Assembly: GCA_947382415.1 (NCBI GenBank)
Contig: CANCYO010000006.1
Location: 1-64,000, forward strand
Reading direction: 5' to 3'
Source of the DNA: an uncultured Lachnospiraceae bacterium
GTDB lineage: Bacteria; Bacillota; Clostridia; Lachnospirales; Lachnospiraceae
DNA length: 64,000 bases
A program made the position numbers and the translations under genes. The notes under the pieces are model-generated. The model was not told the origin of the DNA, ran no database searches, and was given only the letters and a program-made list of their open reading frames with translations. Position 1 is the stretch's first letter. Each line of letters starts with the position of its first letter. Of the stretch, positions 1-8,545 are shown in pieces.

Positions 1-1150
1 TACTCATGACCTCGCCCACAGCGCGCATCTGTGTGCCCAGCTTGTCCTCCACGCCCTTAAACTTCTCAAAGGCCCAGCGGGCAAATTTGATCACCACATA
101 ATCGCCGTCCGGCACATATTTATCCAGAGTCCCGTATTTTCCGCAGGGAATATCCTTCAGTGTCAGCCCTGCCGCCAGCATGGCGCTGACCAGCGCGATG
201 GGAAATCCGGTGGCCTTGGATGCCAGCGCGGAAGAACGGGATGTTCTGGGATTGATCTCTATGACAATGATCCTGTCGCTGACAGGGTCATGGGCAAACT
301 GCACATTGGTGCCGCCGATGACCTGCACGGACTCCACAATGCGGTAAGCCTGTTCCTGCAGACGCTTCTGCAGCTCCTCCGAGATGGTAAGCATGGGCGC
401 TGCACAGAAGGAGTCGCCGGTGTGTACCCCCAGCGGATCGATATTCTCGATAAAGCAGACAGTGATCATATTGCCGTCCGCGTCCCGCACTACCTCCAGC
501 TCCAGCTCCTCCCAGCCAAGGATGGACTCCTCCACCAGAACCTGTCCCACAAGGCTGGCCTGCAGACCTCTTGCACATACCGTACGCAGTTCATCTTTAT
601 TATATACCAGACCGCCGCCTGCACCACCCATGGTATATGCCGGACGCAGCACCACCGGGTACCCCAGTCCGTCCGCGATCTGAAGCGCTTCCTCAACCGT
701 GTAAGCCACCTCGCTGCGGGCCATCTCGATACCCAGCTCATTCATGGCCTTTTTGAACTCAATTCTGTCCTCGCCGCGCTCGATGGCATCCACCTGCACA
801 CCGATGACCTTCACATTATATTTGTCCAGGATACCCGCGCTGGCCAGCTCCGCACAGAGATTCAGACCGGACTGGCCGCCCAGATTGGGAAGCAGCGCAT
901 CCGGACGCTCCTTGGCGATAATCTGCTCCAGACGCTCTTTATTTAACGGCTCAATATATGTGACATCCGCCGTCTCCGGATCCGTCATTATGGTGGCGGG
1001 ATTAGAATTCACCAACACGATCTCATAGCCCAGCTTTCTCAGCGCCTTACAGGCCTGAGTACCGGAATAATCAAACTCACAGGCCTGCCCTATGATGATG
1101 GGACCCGACCCTATGATCAATACTTTATGGATATCAGTTCTCTGTGGCAT
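1..1150 (-). CDS. carB: Carbamoyl-phosphate synthase large subunit, N-terminal part (3' end outside window)
   Basis: About 383 N-terminal residues of the roughly 1070-residue large subunit are present. This cytosolic enzyme makes carbamoyl phosphate from bicarbonate, glutamine-derived ammonia and two ATP, for pyrimidine and arginine synthesis. The product begins MPQRTDIHKVLIIGSGPIII and continues into the first ATP-grasp domain, with the family signatures GQACEFDYSGTQACKAL, NSNPATIMTDPE, YPVVLRPAYTMGGAGGG and EINPRTSRSSALASKATG. ATG at 1150 is the start, preceded by GGAGG six bases upstream. The small-subunit gene carA, usually directly upstream, is not here: a MATE gene and repeats occupy that side. 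The family call is very secure; the C-terminal half cannot be assessed. Confidence 0.97.
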   Translation of the reverse strand, partial: MPQRTDIHKVLIIGSGPIIIGQACEFDYSGTQACKALRKLGYEIVLVNSNPATIMTDPETADVTYIEPLNKERLEQIIAKERPDALLPNLGGQSGLNLCAELASAGILDKYNVKVIGVQVDAIERGEDRIEFKKAMNELGIEMARSEVAYTVEEALQIADGLGYPVVLRPAYTMGGAGGGLVYNKDELRTVCARGLQASLVGQVLVEESILGWEELELEVVRDADGNMITVCFIENIDPLGVHTGDSFCAAPMLTISEELQKRLQEQAYRIVESVQVIGGTNVQFAHDPVSDRIIVIEINPRTSRSSALASKATGFPIALVSAMLAAGLTLKDIPCGKYGTLDKYVPDGDYVVIKFARWAFEKFKGVEDKLGTQMRAVGEVMS

Positions 1151-1205
1151 GTTACAACCTCCTTAGTTGGTATCACTGTCCCCGAATCTCTGCGGACATC
1201 AACTT

Positions 1206-1234
1206 ATTCTATCACACCTCATACCGTTTTACAA
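1206..1234 (-). promoter_or_regulatory. Candidate sigma-A promoter of carB
   Basis: Minus-strand -35 TTGTAA (1229-1234), a 17-base spacer and -10 TAGAAT (1206-1211), about 56 bases before the carB start. Spacing is optimal and the hexamers are moderate. No PyrR-type leader or attenuator was recognised between it and the gene. Confidence 0.5.
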
Positions 1235-1300
1235 ATACAGAATCTCGCTGTTTATTCAAAATGCTTGCCAAAACATTGTTTTGCTGTTCACCTGTGTCCG

Positions 1301-1523
1301 GGCAGGAGGTATCGGGACAGATTTGCAACGGGGTGCGGTTGGGTGTTTTCTAATAGTGCGGCTAAAAATCCTGCAATCTTCGGGTCGGTTCTGAAGTGCA
1401 TCCATGCACTGCAGAACCTGAAATGCGCATCCGTGCGCATTTCACCCTGAGTTCCCGAACCGCACTATAAGAAAACGCTCCAACCTTTACCAAAGTTGCA
1501 AATCTGTCCCGATACCTCCCGCC
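1301..1523. repeat. Long hairpin repeat, copy A
   Basis: This is an imperfect palindrome of about 220 bp in the carB-MATE intergenic region. Outer arms 1305-1329 and 1495-1519 are perfect 25-bp reverse complements. Inside them lies a conserved core pair: GTTTTCTAATAGTGCGG (1345-1361) and CCGCACTATAAGAAAAC (1460-1476). Two smaller stems follow: GGTTCTG/CAGAACC enclosing AGTGCAT/ATGCACT (1387-1418), and AAATGCGCA/TGCGCATTT (about 1420-1442). Copy B at 51465-51796 shares the core but has different arms that also pair. There is no protein gene here; open frames across it are by-products. It could be a structured RNA, a MITE-like element or a REP-like element. Confidence 0.85.
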
Positions 1524-1575
1524 CTGGCGCAAGATGAATCCGGCAGTTCATTGAATCTGATTCTCTATATCACGC

Positions 1576-1718
1576 AACTGCATCCGTCTGGGGCAATGTA
1601 ATTGTTGTGCTTTCGGTACCGAGGCAGCGGGGGACAGGCCGGAAGCTGCAGACTGCGGCCTGTCCCCCGTTGCCGCCCCGATTGCACAATAACCACATCA
1701 CCGTAGACGGATGCAGTT
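1576..1718. repeat. Long hairpin repeat, copy C (core-less relative)
   Basis: A second palindrome of 143 bp lies beside copy A. Outer arms AACTGCATCCGTCT (1576-1589) and AGACGGATGCAGTT (1705-1718) are exact reverse complements. Inner arms GCAGCGGGGGACAGGCC (1624-1640) and 1657-1673 pair with a single G.U wobble. It lacks the central core of copies A and B, but its left half contains GGTACCGAGGCAG, close to GGTATCGAGGCAG on the minus strand of copy B, which links them to one family. The right end overlaps the stop codon of the MATE gene (TTA at 1717-1719), so the element ends exactly at that coding boundary. With copy A it fills the 566-base gap between carB and the MATE gene. Confidence 0.75.
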
Positions 1719-3084
1719 ACAGAACCTCCGCCCGGAACTTCCGCAGAATCCCCAGCAACAGATACATACCATACGCGGACAGTATCACCTCCGCTATGCA
1801 TCCCGCATAGGTGATCCCCGAAGCGCCAAAGCAGGCATTCATCAAAAGGATTGCCGGAATCTCCAGCACAATCTTCCTCAGTATGGCAAAATACAGAGTC
1901 TTTCTCCCCATTCCGATTCCCTGCAGCACTCCCACCACCAGAAAATCCGCCAGCATAAAAGGCATGGCTGCGCTGAAGCCACGCAAAAACAACCTGCCAT
2001 AATAAACAATTTCCCCATCGCTCATGAAGAGATGGATCAAGTATCCCGCTGCCACCCAATATCCCAGAGCGATGACCACCATGGCAGGCACCAGTATCCT
2101 GGCCACAAACTTTATGGCATCCTCCATGCGCTTCACATTTTTGCTGCTGTAAGAATAACTGATCAGAGGCATCACTCCCTGGGTTCCTCCCAGCGCAATC
2201 TGCATGGGCAGCATCTGAATTTTCTGGGCAATGCCGATAGCCGCAACTGCAGACGCCCCATAGCCGGCCACAAAATGGTTCAACACGGTCATGCCTGTGA
2301 CATTCAGCAGGTTCTGTATCGACGCCGGCACTCCCACTCCGCAGATACCCGCCACAATATCTTTGCGCGGCACCAGATAACGGGGATGCAGACTGATAAA
2401 AGTCTTGCCTCTCCTTACCGCCAGCAAGATCATAAAATAAGCGCATGCCACACAGTTGGAAATACAGGTGGCCAGACCCGCGCCCGCCGCTCCCATATCA
2501 AGCCCCCAAGGCAGAATGAAAATCGGATCAAGTACAATATTTAAAAGGCATCCGCTCATTGTCCCAATGCTGGCATGCAGCGCAGCGCCCTCCGACCGCA
2601 CCAGATATCCCATCACCACATTGAGGATAGTGGGAACCGCGCCACAGATTACCGCCCACTGCAGATAAGCGGCGGTAGCCTCCTTAGTCTGGGCATCCGC
2701 CCCCAGAATCTTCAACAGCGGATCCAGAAAAAGCAGACACAGCACCGCCAGCAGAATCCCGCTGAATACAGATCCGTAAAACCCGAAAGCAGCGCTCCGC
2801 TTCACCGTCTCATAGTCGCTTCTGCCCAGCGCACGGCTCATCATGCTCGAAGACCCGATTCCAAAGAGATTGTTCACCGCGTTAAAGGCCAGTAGCACCG
2901 GAGCCGCCAGCGCCACCGCCGCATTCTGCACGGACGCATTCAAAAGTCCCACAAAATAAGTGTCCGCGATACTGTAGAAAACCATGACCAGCGAGCCGAG
3001 TATGGTCGGTACCATCAATCTTCCCACCGCCTGGGGAATAGGTATCTGTTCAAAAATATCACTCTTTTTTTCTGTCATATCCAT
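1717..3084 (-). CDS. MATE family efflux transporter
   Basis: The 455-residue length is typical for the family, with about twelve hydrophobic segments. MATE proteins export drugs or metabolites across the inner membrane, driven by Na+ or H+. The N-terminal half carries VPTILGSLVMVFYSIADTYF and NAVNNLFGIGSSSMMSRALG, typical of the DinF/NorM-like MatE domain, and a second MatE repeat follows (GGTQGVMPLISYSYSSKN). The substrate cannot be read from sequence. It is 59 bp downstream of the chemoreceptor gene and may be cotranscribed with it. ATG 3084 is used here; ATG 3078, two codons later, has better spacing from AGGATGG and is an alternative. The stop codon falls inside the end of hairpin repeat C. 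Confidence 0.93.
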   Translation of the reverse strand: MDMTEKKSDIFEQIPIPQAVGRLMVPTILGSLVMVFYSIADTYFVGLLNASVQNAAVALAAPVLLAFNAVNNLFGIGSSSMMSRALGRSDYETVKRSAAFGFYGSVFSGILLAVLCLLFLDPLLKILGADAQTKEATAAYLQWAVICGAVPTILNVVMGYLVRSEGAALHASIGTMSGCLLNIVLDPIFILPWGLDMGAAGAGLATCISNCVACAYFMILLAVRRGKTFISLHPRYLVPRKDIVAGICGVGVPASIQNLLNVTGMTVLNHFVAGYGASAVAAIGIAQKIQMLPMQIALGGTQGVMPLISYSYSSKNVKRMEDAIKFVARILVPAMVVIALGYWVAAGYLIHLFMSDGEIVYYGRLFLRGFSAAMPFMLADFLVVGVLQGIGMGRKTLYFAILRKIVLEIPAILLMNACFGASGITYAGCIAEVILSAYGMYLLLGILRKFRAEVL

Positions 3085-3143
3085 CCTGTCTCTGCCCGGT
3101 CTCCCTGTCTGCTTTTCTGCTTTTTATATTACTGCCTGAGTCA

Positions 3144-5150
3144 TTATTTCCTTTTGAGTCTGAATCTGGATACCAGTTCCTTGAGCGTGGCAGCCTGGCC
3201 GGATAATTCCTCGCTGGCAGCGGCGCTGGACTCTGCTGAATTCACATTATTCTGGACAACAATGGCGATCTGATCGATTCCGTGCCGGATCTCTTCAGCC
3301 GTGACCGCCTGCTGTTTTGCATATTCCGCTATGCTGCCTATCAGGCTGTCCATCTCCTCTGCCAGTCCCACTGCTGCCAGCATGGACTGCGCCGTATCGT
3401 CAGCCGCACTGACTCCTTCTTCCATAGAACTGATGGTCTCTCCGAGAAGCTCCGTAGTCTCTTTGGCGGCATCGGAAGATTTTCCTGCCAAAACCCGAAC
3501 CTCCTGCGCAACCACCGCAAATCCTTTTCCTGCCTCTCCTGCCCGCGCTGCCTCCACCGCCGCGTTGAGGGCGAGAATATTGGTCTGGAATGCAATATCT
3601 TCTATGGTTTTCACAATCTTATTGATGGCATTGGACCTCTCGTTTATCCTCTGAATCACTTCCACCATATTCCGCATCTTTGTGTTGCTCTCTAAAAGCC
3701 CTGACCTGACCTCCTGCGAAATACCGCTGGCCGCCTGTGCATCCTGAGCAATCTTCTGTACGCTGTCAGCCTCCCTCTCGATGTGTCCGGCCAACGCTTC
3801 CACCTCTGCAGCCTGCTCCGTAGATCCCTGGGAAAGACTCACCGCGCCCTGGGAAATCTGAGCCGCACCGGCCGCCACATCCTTGGAAGCCTGATTGATC
3901 TGTCCCATGGTAATATTCAGTTCAACGGCAATCTCGTCCAGTGATTCCCTGATCTTCGCAAATTCACCAGCATACTCATTTTGCAGTTCAAAGTCCAGAT
4001 TCCCCTTGGCGATCTCCCGCAAAGTGTCCGATATCTCGTTGATATATTTTACATAATCTCGCAGCCGGACTGTGACCTGATTAAAATTATACGCCAGAAT
4101 GCCCAGTTCATCTCTGGAGCTGTAACGGATGGTCTGATCCAGCTCACCCTCCGCAATACGGGTAGCCACACGGCTCAGCTCCTTCACCGGCCTTCCGATG
4201 ATCCGGCGGATCTGGATAACAACGAGAAGCGTCAGTAACAGTACCGCTACGATAGAGACCTGGGTCATAATCCTTGTAAGATCAAAAAGTTCTGATAATA
4301 CCTCCTGCTGGGACACATAGGCTACAGCTATCCAACTGCTCCCCTCAACCCGGGCGATCTCTATGTAAGTATCTTCATAAAGGCTAAGCCCCTGTTTTCC
4401 GGCCTGTATCTGCTCCTCCACATAGGCATACATTCCGTCGGCCTCGCTCAGCTTTTCTCCGACTACCGCGGCATCTCTGTGTCCGATAATCGTGTCCGTA
4501 CGCGTATCAACCAGAAAAATACCGCCGGTATCTTCAATCTGAATATTGCTCACAATATCAGAAATGGAATCCAGGTACACATCTGCCGCCGCAACGCCGC
4601 GCACCCCGCCTCTGCCGTCTCTCAACACTCCGGAAGCCCCCACAACATACGATTGGCTGTCCTCATCAAAATATACGTCTCCCAATATAAAATCTTCAGA
4701 TTCCAGTCCATTCACATACCAGCTTTTTACCAGCGCGTTAAACTCCGGCCCCGGCACGAAAGACGCATGATACAGTGAACCATCCGTCAGCGCCACATAC
4801 AGTCCGGCGGGATAAGCATCATTCTGCCCAGCCGTATGCCTGATGTATCTTGTCATTTCAGAGATATTCATATCCTCATACTCTATGGTATCTCTCTGAA
4901 CTTCCAACATGGTAAGCGTTCCGGCCATCCACGCCCTGGTCTCCTGAAGCGTCCTGTCAACGGTGGTATTCAATATTTCCTCACTCTTCTCCAACAGTGT
5001 CTGTGACATCCTGTCATACACTACCCCCAACAGGATAGAGACGGCAATCACAACACTCACAATGACAGCCGCCACAAGCTTTACCGTGATACCTATCCCC
5101 CGCCGTTTTGAATCTCTGGTGGCAGACATCATTTCTTTTGTCTGACTCAT
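3144..5150 (-). CDS. Methyl-accepting chemotaxis protein with dCache-like sensor
   Basis: This 668-residue transmembrane chemoreceptor relays ligand binding to CheA/CheW. A short cytoplasmic tail is followed by TM1 (about 22-45), a periplasm-facing region of about 245 residues with dCache-type features (GIFLVDTRTDTIIGHRD), TM2 (about 290-312), a HAMP domain and a second HAMP-like stretch (to about 425). The C-terminal signalling domain has the hairpin tip DIAFQTNILALNAAVEAARA followed by GEAGKGFAVVAQEVR. GAAQISQGAVSLSQGSTEQA upstream is a typical adaptation helix. ATG 5150 follows a GAAAGGGGGAA ribosome site. The ligand is unknown; dCache receptors commonly sense amino acids or other small organic molecules. 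Confidence 0.95.
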   Translation of the reverse strand: MSQTKEMMSATRDSKRRGIGITVKLVAAVIVSVVIAVSILLGVVYDRMSQTLLEKSEEILNTTVDRTLQETRAWMAGTLTMLEVQRDTIEYEDMNISEMTRYIRHTAGQNDAYPAGLYVALTDGSLYHASFVPGPEFNALVKSWYVNGLESEDFILGDVYFDEDSQSYVVGASGVLRDGRGGVRGVAAADVYLDSISDIVSNIQIEDTGGIFLVDTRTDTIIGHRDAAVVGEKLSEADGMYAYVEEQIQAGKQGLSLYEDTYIEIARVEGSSWIAVAYVSQQEVLSELFDLTRIMTQVSIVAVLLLTLLVVIQIRRIIGRPVKELSRVATRIAEGELDQTIRYSSRDELGILAYNFNQVTVRLRDYVKYINEISDTLREIAKGNLDFELQNEYAGEFAKIRESLDEIAVELNITMGQINQASKDVAAGAAQISQGAVSLSQGSTEQAAEVEALAGHIEREADSVQKIAQDAQAASGISQEVRSGLLESNTKMRNMVEVIQRINERSNAINKIVKTIEDIAFQTNILALNAAVEAARAGEAGKGFAVVAQEVRVLAGKSSDAAKETTELLGETISSMEEGVSAADDTAQSMLAAVGLAEEMDSLIGSIAEYAKQQAVTAEEIRHGIDQIAIVVQNNVNSAESSAAASEELSGQAATLKELVSRFRLKRK

Positions 5151-5254
5151 CCCCAGTTCCCCCTTTCAAAAAATAGTTACTTTTCCAAAAATTGTAACAT
5201 AACCGCCAATAAAATTAAATCCCTTTTGATAAAAAATAAGAGTCAAATAAGAGG

Positions 5255-5295
5255 TAAAAACAAGGGCTGAAGATTCCGCAAAACCTTCAGCCCTT
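5255..5295 (-). terminator. Rho-independent terminator after the 216-aa membrane protein gene
   Basis: The stem AAGGGCTGAAG/CTTCAGCCCTT (5262-5272 with 5285-5295) is perfect over 11 bp with a 12-base loop. Read on the minus strand it is followed by TTGTTTTTACC. It separates the gene ending at 5312 from the chemoreceptor starting at 5150. Confidence 0.85.
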
Positions 5296-5311
5296 TCCAT
5301 GCCTTTTCTCA

Positions 5312-5962
5312 TTAAAACGCCTTACAGTCTCTCAGTACCAATCCGGGACAGGTTTTCGCCAGGGCCTCTTCTAACTGCTCCATCTTAGACGCTCCGTCCA
5401 CCCAGATAGCCATAAGCCTCTCGCCTTCCGAATTCAGCAGATCTACCACATACTTCCGGTCGGCTCCCTGTGCATCGCTCTTCGGCTCCACAAGCCTGCT
5501 GCCTGCAATCTCCGCTAACTTTGCGATACGATATGAAAGCTTGCCGCAGGATTCATAGCGGCTCACCACATAATTGTCCGTAATTCCCACAAGACTCCCG
5601 TCATTGACCTCAATGCTGTAGTTTGGACGGCCACACAGTTGATGATCAAACTCCTCCCTCTCCTCCTCAGTGCTGATCAAGCGTGTCACAATATCCCTTA
5701 CAGTTTTGGCCTCATCCTCCGGTAACCTCTGGGGACCAAACGCCAGGGCCACAAAACTGGACAGTCCCAGGATGCCTCCCACCCATCCAAGATACGGCAT
5801 CAGATCCACCTTTGCATTGCGGTTAAAATACATAATGATCAGACCGACGATCACATACAGAACCGGCATCAAAAGCAGCCGCATTGTAGTCTTATTCTTT
5901 TGCCGCCTCTGCCTTGCTCTCAAAGTACTTTCATAGCTGCTCAGCCAAATCGGTGTCTTCAT
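5312..5962 (-). CDS. Hypothetical two-TM membrane protein
   Basis: No family is recognised for this 216-residue protein. The N-terminus is basic (TLRARQRRQKNKTTMR), then two hydrophobic segments span about 27-46 (LLLMPVLYVIVGLIIMYF) and 53-75 (LMPYLGWVGGILGLSSFVAL). The remaining 140 residues look like a soluble alpha/beta domain (YSIEVNDGSLVGITDNYVV, YVVDLLNSEGERLMAIWVDG). The likely topology is a membrane-anchored cytoplasmic domain, similar to small YcxB-like or PH-like proteins; this is a guess. It is a monocistronic unit with its own promoter and terminator. The start ATG 5962 has AGAGAGGAAGACGT upstream. Confidence 0.8.
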   Translation of the reverse strand: MKTPIWLSSYESTLRARQRRQKNKTTMRLLLMPVLYVIVGLIIMYFNRNAKVDLMPYLGWVGGILGLSSFVALAFGPQRLPEDEAKTVRDIVTRLISTEEEREEFDHQLCGRPNYSIEVNDGSLVGITDNYVVSRYESCGKLSYRIAKLAEIAGSRLVEPKSDAQGADRKYVVDLLNSEGERLMAIWVDGASKMEQLEEALAKTCPGLVLRDCKAF

Positions 5963-6042
5963 ACGTCTTCCTCTCTTCCTGTTATTAAAGCTCCGTTGTC
6001 ATTCGTAATGCAAAATAATGCGTTTGGTTAATGTACTCTTGT

Positions 6043-6071
6043 ATTATACTTGTATTTCTTAGAAATTACAA
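6043..6071 (-). promoter_or_regulatory. Candidate promoter of the 216-aa membrane protein gene
   Basis: Minus-strand TTGTAA (6066-6071), a 17-base spacer and a consensus TATAAT (6043-6048). This gives a leader of about 75 bases before ATG 5962. The rest of the 275-base divergent region up to 6237 holds the opposite-strand upstream region, including a TATAAT at 6201-6206 without a clear -35. Confidence 0.6.
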
Positions 6072-6237
6072 TACCTTAATATAGAAGATCTTGTCTGTTT
6101 TTGATTTAGGAGCGTTTTTTCGGATTCATACCGCCAAGAAAATGGTGCGCTTTTTCAGACTATATGATATTATTAACATGTCAGATCGATTAAAAATGCC
6201 TATAATGAAAATCTTGCGGACGAAAGGATGCACCACC

Positions 6238-7467
6238 ATGAACTCACTCAAAAAATTGTATTGCAGAACCTTCCAGACAGCATTCCGGCTTGCTCTGCCT
6301 CTTCTCCCCTACCGAAAACCTCAAATATGCGGCAGTGTAGAACAAATCCCTCAGATTCTCCTGAAGAACAGATGCACAGCCGTGCTGATCGTGACAGATG
6401 CCGCGATCCTGAAACTGGGACTTACCGACCATCTTCAGACAGCTCTCACTGCCGGCCATATCCCTTATTACATTTATGATGGAACCGTCGCCAATCCCAC
6501 TACGGAGAATGTGGCGGAGGCAATGAAACTTTATCTTTCCGGACATTGCAATGCCATCATCGGCTTTGGGGGAGGCTCCAGCATGGACTGTGCTAAAGCG
6601 CTGGGAGCATGTATTGCAAATCCCGGCCGCTCACTCTCCCAAATGAAAGGGATTCTTAAAGTACGCAGAAAGCTTCCTCTTCTGATCGCGGTGCCCACCA
6701 CCGCAGGGACGGGAAGCGAGACCACTCTGGCCGCCGTCATCACCGATGCCGGGACCCGGCACAAATATGCCATCAATGACTTTCCTCTGATTCCCAAATA
6801 TGCCATTCTCGACCCGGAAGTAACCTTAAGCCTTCCGCCTTTCATCACAGCCACCACCGGAATGGATGCTCTCACGCATGCCATAGAGGCCTATATCGGG
6901 AATTCTACCACCCATGATACCAGAAAAGAGGCGCTCATGGCCGTCCGGCTCATCTTCCGGAATCTGGATGCCGCCTACAGGAACGGCAGCGATGTCCCTG
7001 CGCGCAAAAATATGCTGAGAGCATCTTTCTATGCGGGATGTGCCTTTACAAAATCTTATGTGGGATATGTTCACGCCGTCGCCCATTCATTGGGCGGAGA
7101 GTACAATGTGCCCCACGGTCTGGCCAATGCCGTCCTGCTTCCCTTCGTGCTGGAGGCCTACGGCACAACAATCCACCGCAAACTGGCCTGTCTGGCTATT
7201 GCCGCAGGAGTCGCCACTGAGAATACGCCTGTGGAGACCGCGGCCCGGCGCTTTATAACTGAAATTAAGGAAATGAAAAAAAGATTCGGCATCGGTGACA
7301 CGATATCCGCCGTGAAAAGAGAAGACATTCCTAAGCTCTCCCGCTATGCGGACAGAGAGGCCAATCCCCTCTATCCCGTCCCTGTCCTGATGAATGCCAA
7401 AGAACTGGAGAAGTTATATTATATGCTTATGGAAAATCATGAGGAGCCGGCTTTACCCTCCTCGTGA
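6238..7467 (+). CDS. Iron-containing alcohol dehydrogenase
   Basis: The 409-residue product is a cytosolic NAD(P)-dependent dehydrogenase of the iron/group III ADH family, interconverting alcohols and aldehydes. Family motifs are the nucleotide-binding GFGGGSSMDCAKALG, the ADH signature around VPTTAGTGSETT and ITATTGMDALTHAIEAYIG, and the metal-ligand segment HAVAHSLGGEYNVPHGLANA. ATG 6238 is chosen because AAAGGA lies nine bases upstream and the protein then starts like its homologues; an upstream in-frame ATG at 6091 would add about 49 residues without homology. Substrate could be ethanol/acetaldehyde, butanol or a diol intermediate. Its last 31 bases overlap the 3' end of the convergent glycosyltransferase gene. 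Confidence 0.93.
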   Translation: MNSLKKLYCRTFQTAFRLALPLLPYRKPQICGSVEQIPQILLKNRCTAVLIVTDAAILKLGLTDHLQTALTAGHIPYYIYDGTVANPTTENVAEAMKLYLSGHCNAIIGFGGGSSMDCAKALGACIANPGRSLSQMKGILKVRRKLPLLIAVPTTAGTGSETTLAAVITDAGTRHKYAINDFPLIPKYAILDPEVTLSLPPFITATTGMDALTHAIEAYIGNSTTHDTRKEALMAVRLIFRNLDAAYRNGSDVPARKNMLRASFYAGCAFTKSYVGYVHAVAHSLGGEYNVPHGLANAVLLPFVLEAYGTTIHRKLACLAIAAGVATENTPVETAARRFITEIKEMKKRFGIGDTISAVKREDIPKLSRYADREANPLYPVPVLMNAKELEKLYYMLMENHEEPALPSS

Positions 7468-8492
7468 ACGCGCCGCCAGGCTTCCTCCCGATAGGCATCC
7501 GCCTGTTCGGGAAGACCCATAGCCTCATAACAGGCGATCAGGCCCTGAAACGCCCGCTCATTGCCCGCTTTCAAAGTAAGCTCCGGCGCGGTCTCATATG
7601 CCGCGTTATAGTACCAGACCGCAGCTTCCTCGTAGTCTTTGACTCCCGTATAGAAATCTCCCAGCTCACAGCAGATCTCCGAACATCCCTCACCTGCCAC
7701 CAGCTTCACCGCATATTTGAAAAATCCGGCTGTATCGCCCCGCAGTCTGGCTGCTCTGGCAGCCACACAGCAGGCGTGTACAAACTCTGTCTGTCCTCTG
7801 TCCACATCCCTGACCGAGTCCGCAAAAAAGCGCTCCGCCAGAAGAAAATCCTCATCGCTCCCCGCCACAAAAAGCTCTCTGGCATACATTTCATGCAGAT
7901 GGGCGGAAAGTCTTACCCCTTTGTCCGTCTGTCGCCTGAAGACTGCCAGATCCCGTCCGGCATGACTGCACTCCGGCATATGTGTGATGACGATATCACT
8001 GTCATACACCACCGGCTCTAAACGCACGGACTCATGAACAGGCTCCTGCCACACAAATTCCCTCTGCCGCTTAAAGAGCTTGGGACGGTATTCCTCATCA
8101 AAATTATAGACTGTCCCAAACTGAAGCTGATTGCCATATTTCATCTGAACGATCTCTATCTCCGGCAGCAGCGTTTCCTTCAACATCTGATAGCGGACCC
8201 TGTTTTCCGCGTCAAGGACTTCGTCGGCATCCGCCGAATAAATATAATCCATCTTCGCCTTGGAAAAAGCAAAATTGCGGGCGGCGCTGAAATCATCAAC
8301 CCAGACAAAATCATAGATCAAATCCGTATAGCGCGCAGCGATCTCCTTTGTCCCGTCGGTGGAACCGGTGTCCACTATGATAATCTCGTCCATGAGATCA
8401 GCCACACTGTCAAGGCATCTGGCCAGCACCCTCTCCTCGTTCTTTACGATCATGCACAGAGAGATTGTTATCTTTTTCGTCTTAGCTTCCAT
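7437..8492 (-). CDS. Glycosyltransferase family 2 with C-terminal helical repeats
   Basis: The 351-residue protein has an N-terminal GT-A domain (residues 8-180): ISLCMIVKNEERVLARCLDS, IIIVDTGSTDGTKEIA and the DXD-like YSADADEVLD, which binds nucleotide-sugar and metal. The C-terminal 150 residues look like TPR-type helical pairs (FFKYAVKLVAGEGCSEICCE, YYNAAYETAPELTLKAGNER), as in SunS-like bacterial GT2 enzymes. Acceptor and sugar are unknown. ATG 8492 follows AAAGGAGAGTCTCC. It lies 53 bp downstream of the Tad locus on the same strand and might glycosylate a surface product of that locus; that is inference. No signal peptide is seen, so it is probably cytosolic. Confidence 0.9.
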   Translation of the reverse strand: MEAKTKKITISLCMIVKNEERVLARCLDSVADLMDEIIIVDTGSTDGTKEIAARYTDLIYDFVWVDDFSAARNFAFSKAKMDYIYSADADEVLDAENRVRYQMLKETLLPEIEIVQMKYGNQLQFGTVYNFDEEYRPKLFKRQREFVWQEPVHESVRLEPVVYDSDIVITHMPECSHAGRDLAVFRRQTDKGVRLSAHLHEMYARELFVAGSDEDFLLAERFFADSVRDVDRGQTEFVHACCVAARAARLRGDTAGFFKYAVKLVAGEGCSEICCELGDFYTGVKDYEEAAVWYYNAAYETAPELTLKAGNERAFQGLIACYEAMGLPEQADAYREEAWRRVHEEGKAGSS

Positions 8493-8545
8493 GGAGACTC
8501 TCCTTTGTCAAACCGCATCCGCAGCGGACACTTTTTTTAAATGTA

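Noticed and set aside
1127..1450. Open frame across hairpin repeat A (107 codons, ending KCASVRISP)
   Set aside because: It runs through both stems of the repeat, has no ribosome site, and the matching frame in copy B shares only the repeat core. Such frames are by-products of the repeat.
1565..2446. 293-codon open frame on the minus strand
   Set aside because: Lies out of frame within the MATE gene, with low-complexity composition and no start signals; the MATE frame has clear homology.
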